From positions 62,001 to 126,000 of the forward strand of contig NZ_JAPLET010000019.1 of NCBI RefSeq assembly GCF_026391055.1: DNA of 64,000 nucleotides. Reading direction: 5' to 3'. The notes beneath the pieces were generated by a model. That model was not told where the DNA came from and searched no databases. It worked only from the letters and a program-made list of their open reading frames with translations. Each line of letters begins with the position of its first letter. Positions within the stretch are counted from its first letter, which is position 1. Of this stretch, positions 8,529 to 17,339 are shown piece by piece. The stretch comes from Spirosoma sp. (GTDB taxonomy: Bacteria > Bacteroidota > Bacteroidia > Cytophagales > Spirosomataceae). The position numbers and the translations under genes were made by a program.

Positions 8529-11500
8529 ATGCGTAAATTTCTATTAACACAGTTTGTCCTGTGTTTATTCGCACTTCCATTGATAGCTCAGGATGTAGCC
8601 ATCAGTGGGAAGGTCACATCGTCGGAAGATGGTTCAGTGCTTCCCGGTGTTAACATTACAGTCAAAGGAACGTCTCGCGGAACCAGCAGCAATGCTGAGG
8701 GAACGTTTCAACTTAACGCTCCAGCCAACTCAAGGCTGGTATTTAGTTTTATAGGCTTCACAACACAGGAAATTGCCATTGGCAACCGAACAAACATCAG
8801 TGTTAATCTTGCCCCCGACGCGTCTCAGCTTCAGGAGGTTGTCGTTACGGCGCTGGGTATCTCCCGCGACAAGAAGGCACTGAACTATGCCGTTCAGGAC
8901 TTGAAAGCCGATAAACTAAACTTTGCACGTGACCAGAACGTGGGTAACGCGCTGGCCGGTAAAATTGCCGGTGTGCAGGTACTCGGCCAGTCGGGTGCTA
9001 AGTTTGGTAACCCCAACATTCGCATCCGGGGTGTTAACTCGCTGTCGGGTGGTGACCCGCTCTACGTTGTAGACGGTACGCCAACAGACATCAGCCAGGT
9101 GAACATGGATGATGTGGAAAACCTGACCGTTCTGAAAGGACCCTCAGCAACGGCCCTGTATGGTAACCGTGCTTCGGCTGGTGTTATCGTCATTACGACC
9201 AAACGTGCCAAAGCCGGTGAAACCCGTCTGGACATTAACCACAGTACAACGCTCGACATGGTAGCCCTGCTGCCTAAGTACCAGAACGAATACGGTGGTG
9301 GTTACTCGCAGGAGTGGGAAACGTTCCAGTTCGATCCATCCATTCATCCGGCGGCCTGGTCGTCGTTCAATGGACAGAAAATTCTGGATTACTCGGCCGA
9401 TGAAAGCTGGGGGCCCCGTATGGATGGCTCACCCCATCGGTCGGCGTTTTCCTGGCAGCCAGGTGCTGAATTTGGTCAGCTGACGCCGTTCTCGCCACAG
9501 CCCAACAACGTTCGCGACTTCTTCGAGAAACCGATCAGCAACAACACGAACATTGCTTTTGCGCGCGGAACGGAGGCTTTTCAGAGCCGTATCTCGTATA
9601 CGCACATCATCAACAACGGGATTATCCCCAATTCGTCGCAGTCTCGTGATTATGTCAGTGCGAAGAACGCCATCAAGTTTGCTGAGAAACTGACGGCTAA
9701 TTTGAATATCAACTACACGTCGACAAACACGAAAAACCAGCCTGCCGACCGGTATGGCTCGTCGGGAGGAACAACGCCACAGAACAGCCCGCTGGGTATC
9801 TCCAACACAACCCTGAACGGATTCAACCAAACGATCGGGATGTTCAACCAGTGGTTCCAGCGTCAGTTGCGGATGGAAGACTTGCGTAATTACAAAAACC
9901 CGGATGGTACCTTCCGTAGCTGGAACATCGGTGGCCCACTGGAAGCGGCTCCTAAATACTGGGATAGCCCTTATACTCAGGCCTACGAAAATACCAATAC
10001 CAACCGGAGCGACAGGTTATTTGGCGATATTGGCCTGACCTACCAGTTCACTCCTGCCCTGAAAGCTTCGGCTACGGTACGCCGTGACCAGAATGCCTAC
10101 TATCAGCAGGGACGAGTGGCGATTGGTACACTGAATGAAGGACAAAAAGGCGGATTCTCGACTTTTAACTCCAACAGCCGCGAGAACAACTATGAGTTGC
10201 TGGTGAACTACAACGAGAACTTTAAGAACCTGTCTGTCGTCGCCAACGCGGGGGGGAACATCCGTTACAACCGTACTGATGGGCTTTTCCAGGCTACAGT
10301 AGGAGGCTTATCGGCGCCGGGTTTCTATAACATCGCGGCTTCTATCGACCGGCCACTCGCTAACAACTATTTGTATGAGCGCCGGATCAACAGCGTATTC
10401 GGAAACGTAAGTGTTGGTTTCCGCGATTTTGTCTTCGTTGAAGCATCGATCCGGAATGACTGGTCGTCTACGCTGCCTAAAGCGAACAACGCCTACCTGT
10501 ATCCGTCGGTATCGGCCGGTGTTATCCTGACCGAGTTGCTGCCCAAGAGCCAGGTACTTTCCTACGCTAAAGTTCGGGCAGGGTATGCCCAGGTGGGTAC
10601 CGATGTTGGCCCTTATCAGACAGCCCTGGCCTACACGTCCGGGCAGCCTTACGGCAGCAATGCAACGGCATTTTTGCCTGGTACACTGCCAAATGCTAGC
10701 CTGAAGCCCGGCTTGTCGTCTTCCTATGAAGGTGGTATTGATTTGAAATTCCTGAACAACCGGATCGGTGTGGAATTTACTGCCTATCAGAATGACAACA
10801 AGAACCAGATCATCCCACTGCCGGTAGCCCCAACGAGCGGGTACACCAATGCCGTGGTAAACGCCGGGTTGATCCGCACGTCGGGTCTGGAACTGCACAT
10901 TTACGCCAACCCGATCCGGTCGACGTCTGGCTTTAACTGGGAGTTCGACATCAATGCTGACCGCAACCGTTCGCAGGTAGTCGAACTGGCCAATGGCCTG
11001 ACCAACTACCAGATCGACGGTCCGCAGTGGCGTACACTGACGCTGAATGCCCGTACAGGCACCGATGGCACGCCCCGCGATTGGGGTACGCTGGTAGGGC
11101 AGGGGATTCAGAAAGATGCCAACGGTCGTAACATGGTGTATGGCAGTGGTCCAAACGCCGGTTTGTACATCAAGCAGGATAACGTTGAGCTTGGCTCAGT
11201 ACTGCCCAAGTTTAAAGGCGGCTGGTTGAATACCTTTAGCTACAAAAACGTGACCCTGCGTGTAAATACCGATTTTGTAGTTGGCGGTAAATTCTTCTCT
11301 ACGACTAAGATGTTCAATGCCGGATCAGGTCTGGCTGCAGAAACAGCTGGTTTGAACGAGCTGGGTAAGCCACTGCGTGATGATCCGGCTTCGGGCGGAG
11401 GTGTTCTGCTGGATGGCGTAACCGAAGACGGCAAGCAAAATACGACGCGTGTTGATGCGCAGAACTTGTATGAAGGCTGGCTGTTCGCTCTGAACGAGCG

Positions 11501-11744
11501 CTGGATCTACGACAAAACGTACGTGAAACTGCGTGAAGTTTCGTTCGGTTACAATCTGCCGAAGCAAATGCTGGGCAAGTGGCTGAAGTCGGCAAATATT
11601 TCGTTGATTGCCCGTAACCCGGTTCTGATCTACAGTGCTATTGGCGGTGGTATCGACATCTCCGAGTCCGAAACGATCTGGTACGAAGGCGGTCAGTTGC
11701 CTCCTGTTCGCTCGTTCGGTGTAAATCTTAGATTAGGCCTCTAA
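8529..11744 (+). CDS. SusC/RagA-family TonB-dependent outer membrane transporter (locus 2)
   Basis: 1071 residues. Signal peptide ending LPLIAQ; carboxypeptidase-regulatory-like domain (ISGKVTSSEDGSVLPGVNIT, about residues 25-100); EVVVTALGISRDKKALNYAV linker; plug domain (GGDPLYVVDGTPTDI, LKGPSATALYGNRASAGVIV); long barrel to the C-terminus LRLGL, which ends in Leu instead of the aromatic residue seen in locus 1. It forms a SusCD transporter with the SusD gene 96 bases downstream. Compared with locus 1 the N-terminal domain is closely similar but the barrel differs strongly, so the two loci probably take up different substrates and are not a recent duplication. Confidence 0.95.
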   Translation: MRKFLLTQFVLCLFALPLIAQDVAISGKVTSSEDGSVLPGVNITVKGTSRGTSSNAEGTFQLNAPANSRLVFSFIGFTTQEIAIGNRTNISVNLAPDASQLQEVVVTALGISRDKKALNYAVQDLKADKLNFARDQNVGNALAGKIAGVQVLGQSGAKFGNPNIRIRGVNSLSGGDPLYVVDGTPTDISQVNMDDVENLTVLKGPSATALYGNRASAGVIVITTKRAKAGETRLDINHSTTLDMVALLPKYQNEYGGGYSQEWETFQFDPSIHPAAWSSFNGQKILDYSADESWGPRMDGSPHRSAFSWQPGAEFGQLTPFSPQPNNVRDFFEKPISNNTNIAFARGTEAFQSRISYTHIINNGIIPNSSQSRDYVSAKNAIKFAEKLTANLNINYTSTNTKNQPADRYGSSGGTTPQNSPLGISNTTLNGFNQTIGMFNQWFQRQLRMEDLRNYKNPDGTFRSWNIGGPLEAAPKYWDSPYTQAYENTNTNRSDRLFGDIGLTYQFTPALKASATVRRDQNAYYQQGRVAIGTLNEGQKGGFSTFNSNSRENNYELLVNYNENFKNLSVVANAGGNIRYNRTDGLFQATVGGLSAPGFYNIAASIDRPLANNYLYERRINSVFGNVSVGFRDFVFVEASIRNDWSSTLPKANNAYLYPSVSAGVILTELLPKSQVLSYAKVRAGYAQVGTDVGPYQTALAYTSGQPYGSNATAFLPGTLPNASLKPGLSSSYEGGIDLKFLNNRIGVEFTAYQNDNKNQIIPLPVAPTSGYTNAVVNAGLIRTSGLELHIYANPIRSTSGFNWEFDINADRNRSQVVELANGLTNYQIDGPQWRTLTLNARTGTDGTPRDWGTLVGQGIQKDANGRNMVYGSGPNAGLYIKQDNVELGSVLPKFKGGWLNTFSYKNVTLRVNTDFVVGGKFFSTTKMFNAGSGLAAETAGLNELGKPLRDDPASGGGVLLDGVTEDGKQNTTRVDAQNLYEGWLFALNERWIYDKTYVKLREVSFGYNLPKQMLGKWLKSANISLIARNPVLIYSAIGGGIDISESETIWYEGGQLPPVRSFGVNLRLGL

Positions 11745-11840
11745 GTTGATAGGAACAAGGTATTATTTCTCCCTGAAATTCGTTTTTAGCGATAGGGAAA
11801 TTATGCTGTGCTATTGACCTCATAAACGACTTAATAAACA

Positions 11841-13286
11841 ATGAAAGGATATAAATATTTGCTTTTTACAGGCTTGCTGACCACAACCCTGGCCTGTAAT
11901 GATTTTGGGGATATAAACGTAAACCCCAACAGTGCCCTGTTTCCCAACACAGCCAGTTTGATTACGGGGGCGGAACGCACGGTAGGAACAATGAACGCAC
12001 AGGTCGGACCGGGTGGGTTTAACATTGCCCCTGCTTTATACGTACAGCAGTTCTCGGACGTAACGTATATTGAGGACTCCCGCTACAAGACAATCAACTT
12101 CAGCTACAACGGCTTGTATTCTGGGCCGCTGGTGAACCTTCAGGCGATCATCGATCAGAATACCAACGAAGCAACACGGGGACTTGCCGCTACCTACGGC
12201 TCCAATGGAAACCAGATTGCTATTGCCCGTATTCTGAAAGCGTACGTGTTTCAATATATTACCGACCGCTGGGGCGATGTGCCTTACTCGCAGGCTCTGA
12301 AAGCCGATCAGAACTTCTCACCCGCTTTCGATAAGCAGCAGGATATTTACAACGACCTGTTCAAGGAGTGGAAAGCAGCGGCCGCGCAGTTTGATGGCGG
12401 TAAGGCCGTCACCGGTGATATTATGCTGTCCAGTAACGCTACCCGCTGGAAAAAATTTGCGGCTTCCCTGCGGTTGATTGCTGCGTTACGGTTGTCGAAG
12501 GTTGACCCAGCCAAGGGTAAAACGGAGTTTGCTGCGGCCCTGGCTGATGGCGTACTGGCGTCAAACGCCGACAACGTTCAGTATAAGTATCTGGCGGATG
12601 CTAACAATGAAAATCCGCTCTATACGAACTACGTACGGTCGAACCGGAAAGACTTCGCCCTGAGCAACACGTTTGTTAATTACCTGAAGCAGGTGAACGA
12701 CCCTCGTTTGACCGTCTTTGCGGCCAAAAACCTGAAAGGTGAGTACATAGGTGCTCCTTACGGTGTTTTCCCGGCTCCTGGTAAAGCTCAGGATTATTCG
12801 CTGGCAGGCGCTGCTATTAGCGCGCAAACGGCTCCGGTTAACATTATGACCTATGCTCAGGTGTTATTTGCACAGGCCGAAGCTGTTAAGCTGGGCTGGA
12901 TTACCGGCGATGCCAAAGCCCTGTATGAATCGGCAATTAAAGCGTCTATGCAGCAGTGGTTGGGTTCATCGTACACAGATGCCGCTTTGGCCGCCTATAT
13001 TGCTCAGCCAGATGTTGCCTATAGCGATGCCAAGGCTATTGAGCTGATCGGGAATCAGCGCTGGATTGCGTTGTTCTTCCAAGGAACCGAATCCTGGAAC
13101 GAATGGCGTCGGACGGGATACCCAAGCTTAAAACCGGCACCAACCACCCTGAACGGTGGAACAGCTATCCCCCGCCGGTTAGCTTACCCAACCACAGAAA
13201 CAACACTGAATGCTAAAAACTATGCTGAAGTAGTGACCCGTCAGGGAAAAGACGATCAGTATACACGCGTTTGGTGGGATAAATAA
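11841..13286 (+). CDS. SusD/RagB-family outer membrane lipoprotein (locus 2)
   Basis: 481 residues. Short lipoprotein signal peptide with lipobox TLAC (about Cys19), followed by NDFGDINVNPN, typical of SusD_2-type proteins. Family motifs are RWKKFAASLRLIAALRLSK near residue 198 and the C-terminal QRWIALFFQGTESWNEWRRTGYP. It is the substrate-binding lid for the upstream SusC. The operon stops here at a terminator and, unlike locus 1, has no third lipoprotein gene. Confidence 0.93.
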   Translation: MKGYKYLLFTGLLTTTLACNDFGDINVNPNSALFPNTASLITGAERTVGTMNAQVGPGGFNIAPALYVQQFSDVTYIEDSRYKTINFSYNGLYSGPLVNLQAIIDQNTNEATRGLAATYGSNGNQIAIARILKAYVFQYITDRWGDVPYSQALKADQNFSPAFDKQQDIYNDLFKEWKAAAAQFDGGKAVTGDIMLSSNATRWKKFAASLRLIAALRLSKVDPAKGKTEFAAALADGVLASNADNVQYKYLADANNENPLYTNYVRSNRKDFALSNTFVNYLKQVNDPRLTVFAAKNLKGEYIGAPYGVFPAPGKAQDYSLAGAAISAQTAPVNIMTYAQVLFAQAEAVKLGWITGDAKALYESAIKASMQQWLGSSYTDAALAAYIAQPDVAYSDAKAIELIGNQRWIALFFQGTESWNEWRRTGYPSLKPAPTTLNGGTAIPRRLAYPTTETTLNAKNYAEVVTRQGKDDQYTRVWWDK

Positions 13287-13302
13287 TTGATCGTAGCATA
13301 AA

Positions 13303-13331
13303 AAAGGGGGGCGACAATGTCGGCCCCCTTT
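13303..13331 (+). terminator. Terminator of SusCD locus 2
   Basis: Arms 13303-13316 and 13318-13331 pair with one mismatch; the G run/C run core is followed by T residues. It lies 17 bases after the susD stop. Confidence 0.8.
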
Positions 13332-13660
13332 CTGCATTACGCTTTATCCAACTATTAAAAATTCGTACATCAATAAAACCCTTTCTTGCATGAGCAATGC
13401 TTGTTTCTAGTTAAGTATTCTTATTTACTAGATTAGCAAGAGAAGTAAGGGTTGTGCTAGTGCTTACGACTAGGGTAGAAATATAAGGGATAACGGGATT
13501 TCTCAAGGGGGTACTATACCCAATGTATATTAAGCGGTAGGTATATATATTTTCCGGTAAGCCACTTCTCGGCTAGTGTAAAAGACTTGAATGCTAGGAA
13601 AAGTGCGCAAACTTTTTGCCAGAATGGAAGTTAATCTATTAAATAAGACGACTCAACGCC
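13332..13660. other. Intergenic region before the acidic-protein pair
   Basis: About 330 bases without a supported gene. It holds an imperfect hairpin at about 13398-13442 and a small perfect GGGTA-CTA-TACCC hairpin at 13509-13521, followed by an AT-rich stretch. It presumably carries the promoter of the 13661 gene, but no TAnnTTTG box was found. Confidence 0.4.
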
Positions 13661-14170
13661 ATGAAAGACGAAAAGGATGTAGATCGGGAAGATGCTCAGA
13701 TAAACGGCCGCACAGAAGGTCCATTTGGTACGGATGATACTGATATAGACCGCGTAAGGACGGATAATAAAAATACGTTTGAACAGGAGAATACGGCCAA
13801 TGGCCTCGATAGCGAACAGGTTCGGGGCGGACAGGATGGTCGCAACATCCGGGGCATGGGTAGTACCGATATGGATAGCAAAAACGGTGTTCTACGCATG
13901 GGCGATATTACCAACAGTACTATGGAAGTTACCGAAGAGGGTATGGAATCGGCAGTAGCCGACGGTAGTAAAACGAATACGTCAACCGTAGACGTTACCA
14001 CCGAGGGGCCAGACGATTATGCTTCGGCCGATCAGGTTCCGACACCAAAAGCGCAGGAAGCAGCTAAAAAGCAAGACGATGGTCGGCAGTCTGACAACGA
14101 CCAGCAGCAGGAGCGTGAGGAGGATGTAGCCGAAACCGGCACAGATCTGAACAACCAGCCAACTTATTAA
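13661..14170 (+). CDS. Acidic, probably disordered hypothetical protein
   Basis: 169 residues, ATG start. Very rich in Asp, Glu, Asn, Gln, Ser, Thr and Gly, almost no hydrophobic core, no signal peptide and no membrane segment. Sequence such as TDDTDIDRVRTDNKNTFEQ and DGRQSDNDQQQEREEDVAE suggests an intrinsically disordered cytoplasmic protein. I recognise no family. It is followed after 50 bases by another protein of the same style in the same direction, so the two probably form an operon ending at the strong terminator at 14630. Stress or desiccation protection is only a guess from composition. Confidence 0.7.
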   Translation: MKDEKDVDREDAQINGRTEGPFGTDDTDIDRVRTDNKNTFEQENTANGLDSEQVRGGQDGRNIRGMGSTDMDSKNGVLRMGDITNSTMEVTEEGMESAVADGSKTNTSTVDVTTEGPDDYASADQVPTPKAQEAAKKQDDGRQSDNDQQQEREEDVAETGTDLNNQPTY

Positions 14171-14220
14171 TGATTACCAACGACTTTTCTTAAATTCTCA
14201 ACACTTAACTAATTAACGTT

Positions 14221-14610
14221 ATGAGCGTAAGCAGCAATTCCCGCAAAGAAAGCACTGAGTCCTACGCGGCTCAGCGTATGCACAGCACAATGGGTATTCC
14301 CCCTGAGTTGGCACAACTAAACGATAAGAACTTGGATAATGACTTGCCATCCCGCGTCGCTGACAGCAGCGATACCGATGTGCCGGGCGATATGGCCGAT
14401 GCAACGGCAACGGCTGCAGTAGCTGATGATAATGATGTTATTTCGAGTGAAGCGATCGAAGAATCGAAGCGGGCTTCGTGGGGGCAGGCACCTATGTCGA
14501 CAGACGATGATGTAGAAGTCCGCAATGCCGACTGGAATACAAGTACGGACGGAGAATCTGTTCCGGTTACCCGCGTTAACGAGCCAGACCGCACCCTAGG
14601 CAACTCCTGA
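14221..14610 (+). CDS. Second acidic, probably disordered hypothetical protein
   Basis: 129 residues, ATG start, composition like its upstream neighbour: rich in Asp, Ser, Ala, Thr and Asn with few hydrophobics (PSRVADSSDTDVPGDMADAT, AIEESKRASWGQAPMSTDDD). No signal peptide, helix-turn-helix or catalytic motif is visible. The N-terminal stretch ESYAAQRMHSTMGIPPELAQ is the only part that might fold. No family recognised. Confidence 0.65.
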   Translation: MSVSSNSRKESTESYAAQRMHSTMGIPPELAQLNDKNLDNDLPSRVADSSDTDVPGDMADATATAAVADDNDVISSEAIEESKRASWGQAPMSTDDDVEVRNADWNTSTDGESVPVTRVNEPDRTLGNS

Positions 14611-14629
14611 GGAGTGGATTGGTCAATAT

Positions 14630-14676
14630 AAACAGAGACGTTTCACCAGACTTGTTTTGGTGAAACGTCTCTGTTT
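14630..14676. terminator. Strong bidirectional terminator
   Basis: A perfect 19-base inverted repeat (14630-14648 and 14658-14676) with a nine-base loop between two convergent genes, the acidic-protein gene and the propeller dehydrogenase-like gene. Confidence 0.85.
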
Positions 14677-14701
14677 AGTGGGTATACCAACGCAAAAAAA
14701 G

Positions 14702-16177
14702 CTATTCCACCAGCTTATTCAGGGTATAGCAAATCAGGTGGTTCATCAGCTTTTTCTGTCCATTACCAGCGGCCAGGTTACCCAGCGTCAGTTCGTAGAT
14801 ACGGTTCGGTTTTATTGTTTCCAGACGCAAAAGAACGGTTCTGCGGTCGGCCGATACCTCGACATCGGAAACAGAAACCGACTGCATATCCATCTGTGGT
14901 GAGCCATAGGCCTGGTGGTACTCATAATAATAGCTTCGCAGCTTGTAGTTAGTTATCTCACGCGCCGTTGCCTCATCTAAAGGCTGTGTAAAGGTTAGGG
15001 TAAAGCCGGTGTGCGTCAGTTTCATCGCCATGATATCCAGCGGAACACCACCCTTATAGCGTATCCGCTGAATACCCTTTGAGCCAAGCCAGCCATGATC
15101 GGTCTGGCCCAGATACAAGCTGCCATCGGGGCCAAAGGCCAGCCGGTTATTGCCAATTCGCATGGCGACTCCGTTAGAACCTGCTTTGCTGAAAAAAGGA
15201 ATACAAGCACCCTGAATCTGTCCATTTACTTCGTCGGGCAGAATTCGTAACAGGTGGGCGTAATCCATATCGCCTACGAACATCTGTCCGGTAAACGGCC
15301 CAAACTTACCACCCGTATTGTCAAAGACAACCTGGGTGGGGGAGTGGGCCATACTTTCGTGCGGAAAGGCAATACTTTCGACCGTTCTCAGACTGTCGAG
15401 TGTGCGGACCGGTAAGGTGAGCGGGTCGACACTCGGAAAGCCCGGACGCCAGACAAGGCTGGCCGGATGGCCATAAAACTTCCCCTCTTTAACGTGGTAG
15501 AGCTTACTTGTACCCAGCCAGTCACCCTGGTTATCGGTAACAAACAGTCGTCCTTTAGCATCAAAGCCAATGCCGTTCGGCGACCGGAATCCACTGGCAA
15601 ACGGCTTTACTTTGCCATCCGGCGTAATCTGAAGTACCCAGCCCCGATACGGAACACAGGCATACATGCGCCCCTGCCGGCCAAGAGGCTCATACTGTCC
15701 CCGAACTTCATCACGAATACCCGCGCCGTTTGAGCCTGTGTTCAGACTGATGTACAGATTTCCTTTAGCGTCGCGGACAGGGCCAAACGCAAACTCATGG
15801 TAATTCCCAGACATGCCATACTGATCGGTAACAGTTTCGTATAGATCAGCAACGCCATCGCCATTGGTGTCGGTCAGGCGGGTTAATTCCGGCCGCTGAA
15901 TAACGAGTAGCTCCCGATTGCTGACGGCTACCACGCCCAGCGGATCATGGAGGCCATCGGCAAAGAGTTTCCATACTTTTGTCTTCGGATTGTAAAGCAT
16001 AATCTCCCCCCGATGAAAGCAAGCGGCCATTCGTCCATCGGGCAGGAATGAAAGCCCACCCGTTTCAGCGACTAAACCGGCTGGAGTAAGAATCGTTTCT
16101 ACCTCATAATAATCCGAAATCGTATCAGCCGGAGTAGCCGCAAAGAGAAACGAGGAGAGGATAAGGAGAGCGAACAT
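14702..16177 (-). CDS. Secreted beta-propeller protein, sorbosone-dehydrogenase/PVC-type dehydrogenase-like
   Basis: 491 residues. A signal peptide is followed by a six-bladed-propeller-like region of about 360 residues with FLPDGRMAACFHRGEIMLY, LTDTNGDGVADLYE, YHEFAFGPVRDAKGNLYISL, SGFRSPNGIGFDAKGRLFVT and GPDGSLYLGQTDHGW. This pattern is typical of PQQ-type sugar dehydrogenase-like propellers and of the 'membrane-bound dehydrogenase' proteins of Bacteroidota and Planctomycetes. A beta-sandwich-like C-terminal part follows. It would act outside the cytoplasm. It lies 56 bases after a blue-copper gene in the same direction, which could serve as electron carrier. Cofactor binding is inferred. 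Confidence 0.75.
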   Translation of the reverse strand: MFALLILSSFLFAATPADTISDYYEVETILTPAGLVAETGGLSFLPDGRMAACFHRGEIMLYNPKTKVWKLFADGLHDPLGVVAVSNRELLVIQRPELTRLTDTNGDGVADLYETVTDQYGMSGNYHEFAFGPVRDAKGNLYISLNTGSNGAGIRDEVRGQYEPLGRQGRMYACVPYRGWVLQITPDGKVKPFASGFRSPNGIGFDAKGRLFVTDNQGDWLGTSKLYHVKEGKFYGHPASLVWRPGFPSVDPLTLPVRTLDSLRTVESIAFPHESMAHSPTQVVFDNTGGKFGPFTGQMFVGDMDYAHLLRILPDEVNGQIQGACIPFFSKAGSNGVAMRIGNNRLAFGPDGSLYLGQTDHGWLGSKGIQRIRYKGGVPLDIMAMKLTHTGFTLTFTQPLDEATAREITNYKLRSYYYEYHQAYGSPQMDMQSVSVSDVEVSADRRTVLLRLETIKPNRIYELTLGNLAAGNGQKKLMNHLICYTLNKLVE

Positions 16178-16233
16178 ATCTTTGGAGGCAGTGGTGAAGG
16201 TATGCGATGAACAACAGAAGTATCTGGCTCAAA

Positions 16234-17310
16234 TCATACATCATACATCATTTTTAAAATCACCTGTCTGGTTCCGGGTGGCAGGGTTAGTATTTCTCTC
16301 TGAAAACGGCCCAGGGATGATTGGAGTCGAATACCTGGCTGCGGTTTGTTAATGAACGATAACGACTGTTTGGTTGGGCTAAAAGTGAACGTACGGATCA
16401 ACCCGCGTCCGGCGGGAAGGGGTTTGACCAGTTCATGTACTTCGACCCCATTTATAACGTACCAGAACTCGGGGTACCGATTAACGAGCCGGTATCCTTT
16501 GAACTGTGCCTTAGGTACTGCATTACCAACTCGCCAAGGAAACCCGCCCGTATCCCGAAAGTAAATATCACCGACCACCTTTGTCAGCAACTGTCCTTTC
16601 CCTTCCCATTGCTCCGTATTATCGACAAATCCACCCGACCAGGCGTAGCGTATCCGGCATTCACCAGCATCAAATACATACGACTGGCCACCATTGGGGC
16701 CTGGTAAGCCAACGGCAATGGCCGCCGGACCGCAATCAGGCATAAACGTTCGGTAAACGGCCGGGAGTTTCATCGGAAAAGGATGACCGGATACAGTCGG
16801 GTGATGCCCCCGATGCGCAGCCTCTTGCATACGGGTGGGGTTAGGTATGTTGATGTCCTGATCAGGTGCAGGAAGCCGTTTTACATCTTTTGTAGCGTAA
16901 ATAATGCCGTACATGATGGACCCATGTCCCGGAAAGGTGCATACGAACGGGTAGCCGCCTTCGGCCAGTTTCACGGTTATGGAGTCGCTATTGCCGGGCT
17001 CAACGCTGGTGGTGTGAGCCAGTACATCGTCGATAGCGGGAATGTAGTGTTTTTGGGCCCCTTTATCGCCCAGGGCCAGGGCAAACTCTACCACCCGAAG
17101 CCGGGAGTTTGGCCGGGTAACTACCAGGTTATGCGCCATGTCATCTTTGTTCTGGAAAACGAGCGTCAGGCGCGTATTAGGCTTCACAACAATGCGTTTC
17201 TGGCTGTACTGTAAGCCACCCGTTGCAGAGATCTGAATCACCGTATCCCGTTGTGCATGAGCGGATATACAGAGTAGTAAACAGCTGAACTGGAAGAGAA
17301 TTTTGAGCAT
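16234..17310 (-). CDS. Secreted blue-copper (azurin/plastocyanin-like) protein with C-terminal domain
   Basis: 358 residues from the ATG at 17310; a longer frame with a TTG at 17337 exists, but the ATG gives a clean signal peptide ending AHAQ. The N-terminal cupredoxin domain has a full type 1 copper site: His60 in DMAHNLVV and Cys124, His129 and Met133 in FVCTFPGHGSIMYG. A linker rich in His follows (AAHRGHHPTVSGHPF), then a domain of about 190 residues with CRIRYAWSGGFVDNTEQW, which I recall only as a domain accompanying propeller dehydrogenases and cytochromes. It likely shuttles electrons in the periplasm, possibly for the downstream propeller protein. Starts 30 bases after meaB. Confidence 0.85.
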   Translation of the reverse strand: MLKILFQFSCLLLCISAHAQRDTVIQISATGGLQYSQKRIVVKPNTRLTLVFQNKDDMAHNLVVTRPNSRLRVVEFALALGDKGAQKHYIPAIDDVLAHTTSVEPGNSDSITVKLAEGGYPFVCTFPGHGSIMYGIIYATKDVKRLPAPDQDINIPNPTRMQEAAHRGHHPTVSGHPFPMKLPAVYRTFMPDCGPAAIAVGLPGPNGGQSYVFDAGECRIRYAWSGGFVDNTEQWEGKGQLLTKVVGDIYFRDTGGFPWRVGNAVPKAQFKGYRLVNRYPEFWYVINGVEVHELVKPLPAGRGLIRTFTFSPTKQSLSFINKPQPGIRLQSSLGRFQREILTLPPGTRQVILKMMYDV

Positions 17311-17339
17311 GAGTATGGAAGCGATTACAGCCCTCAAAC

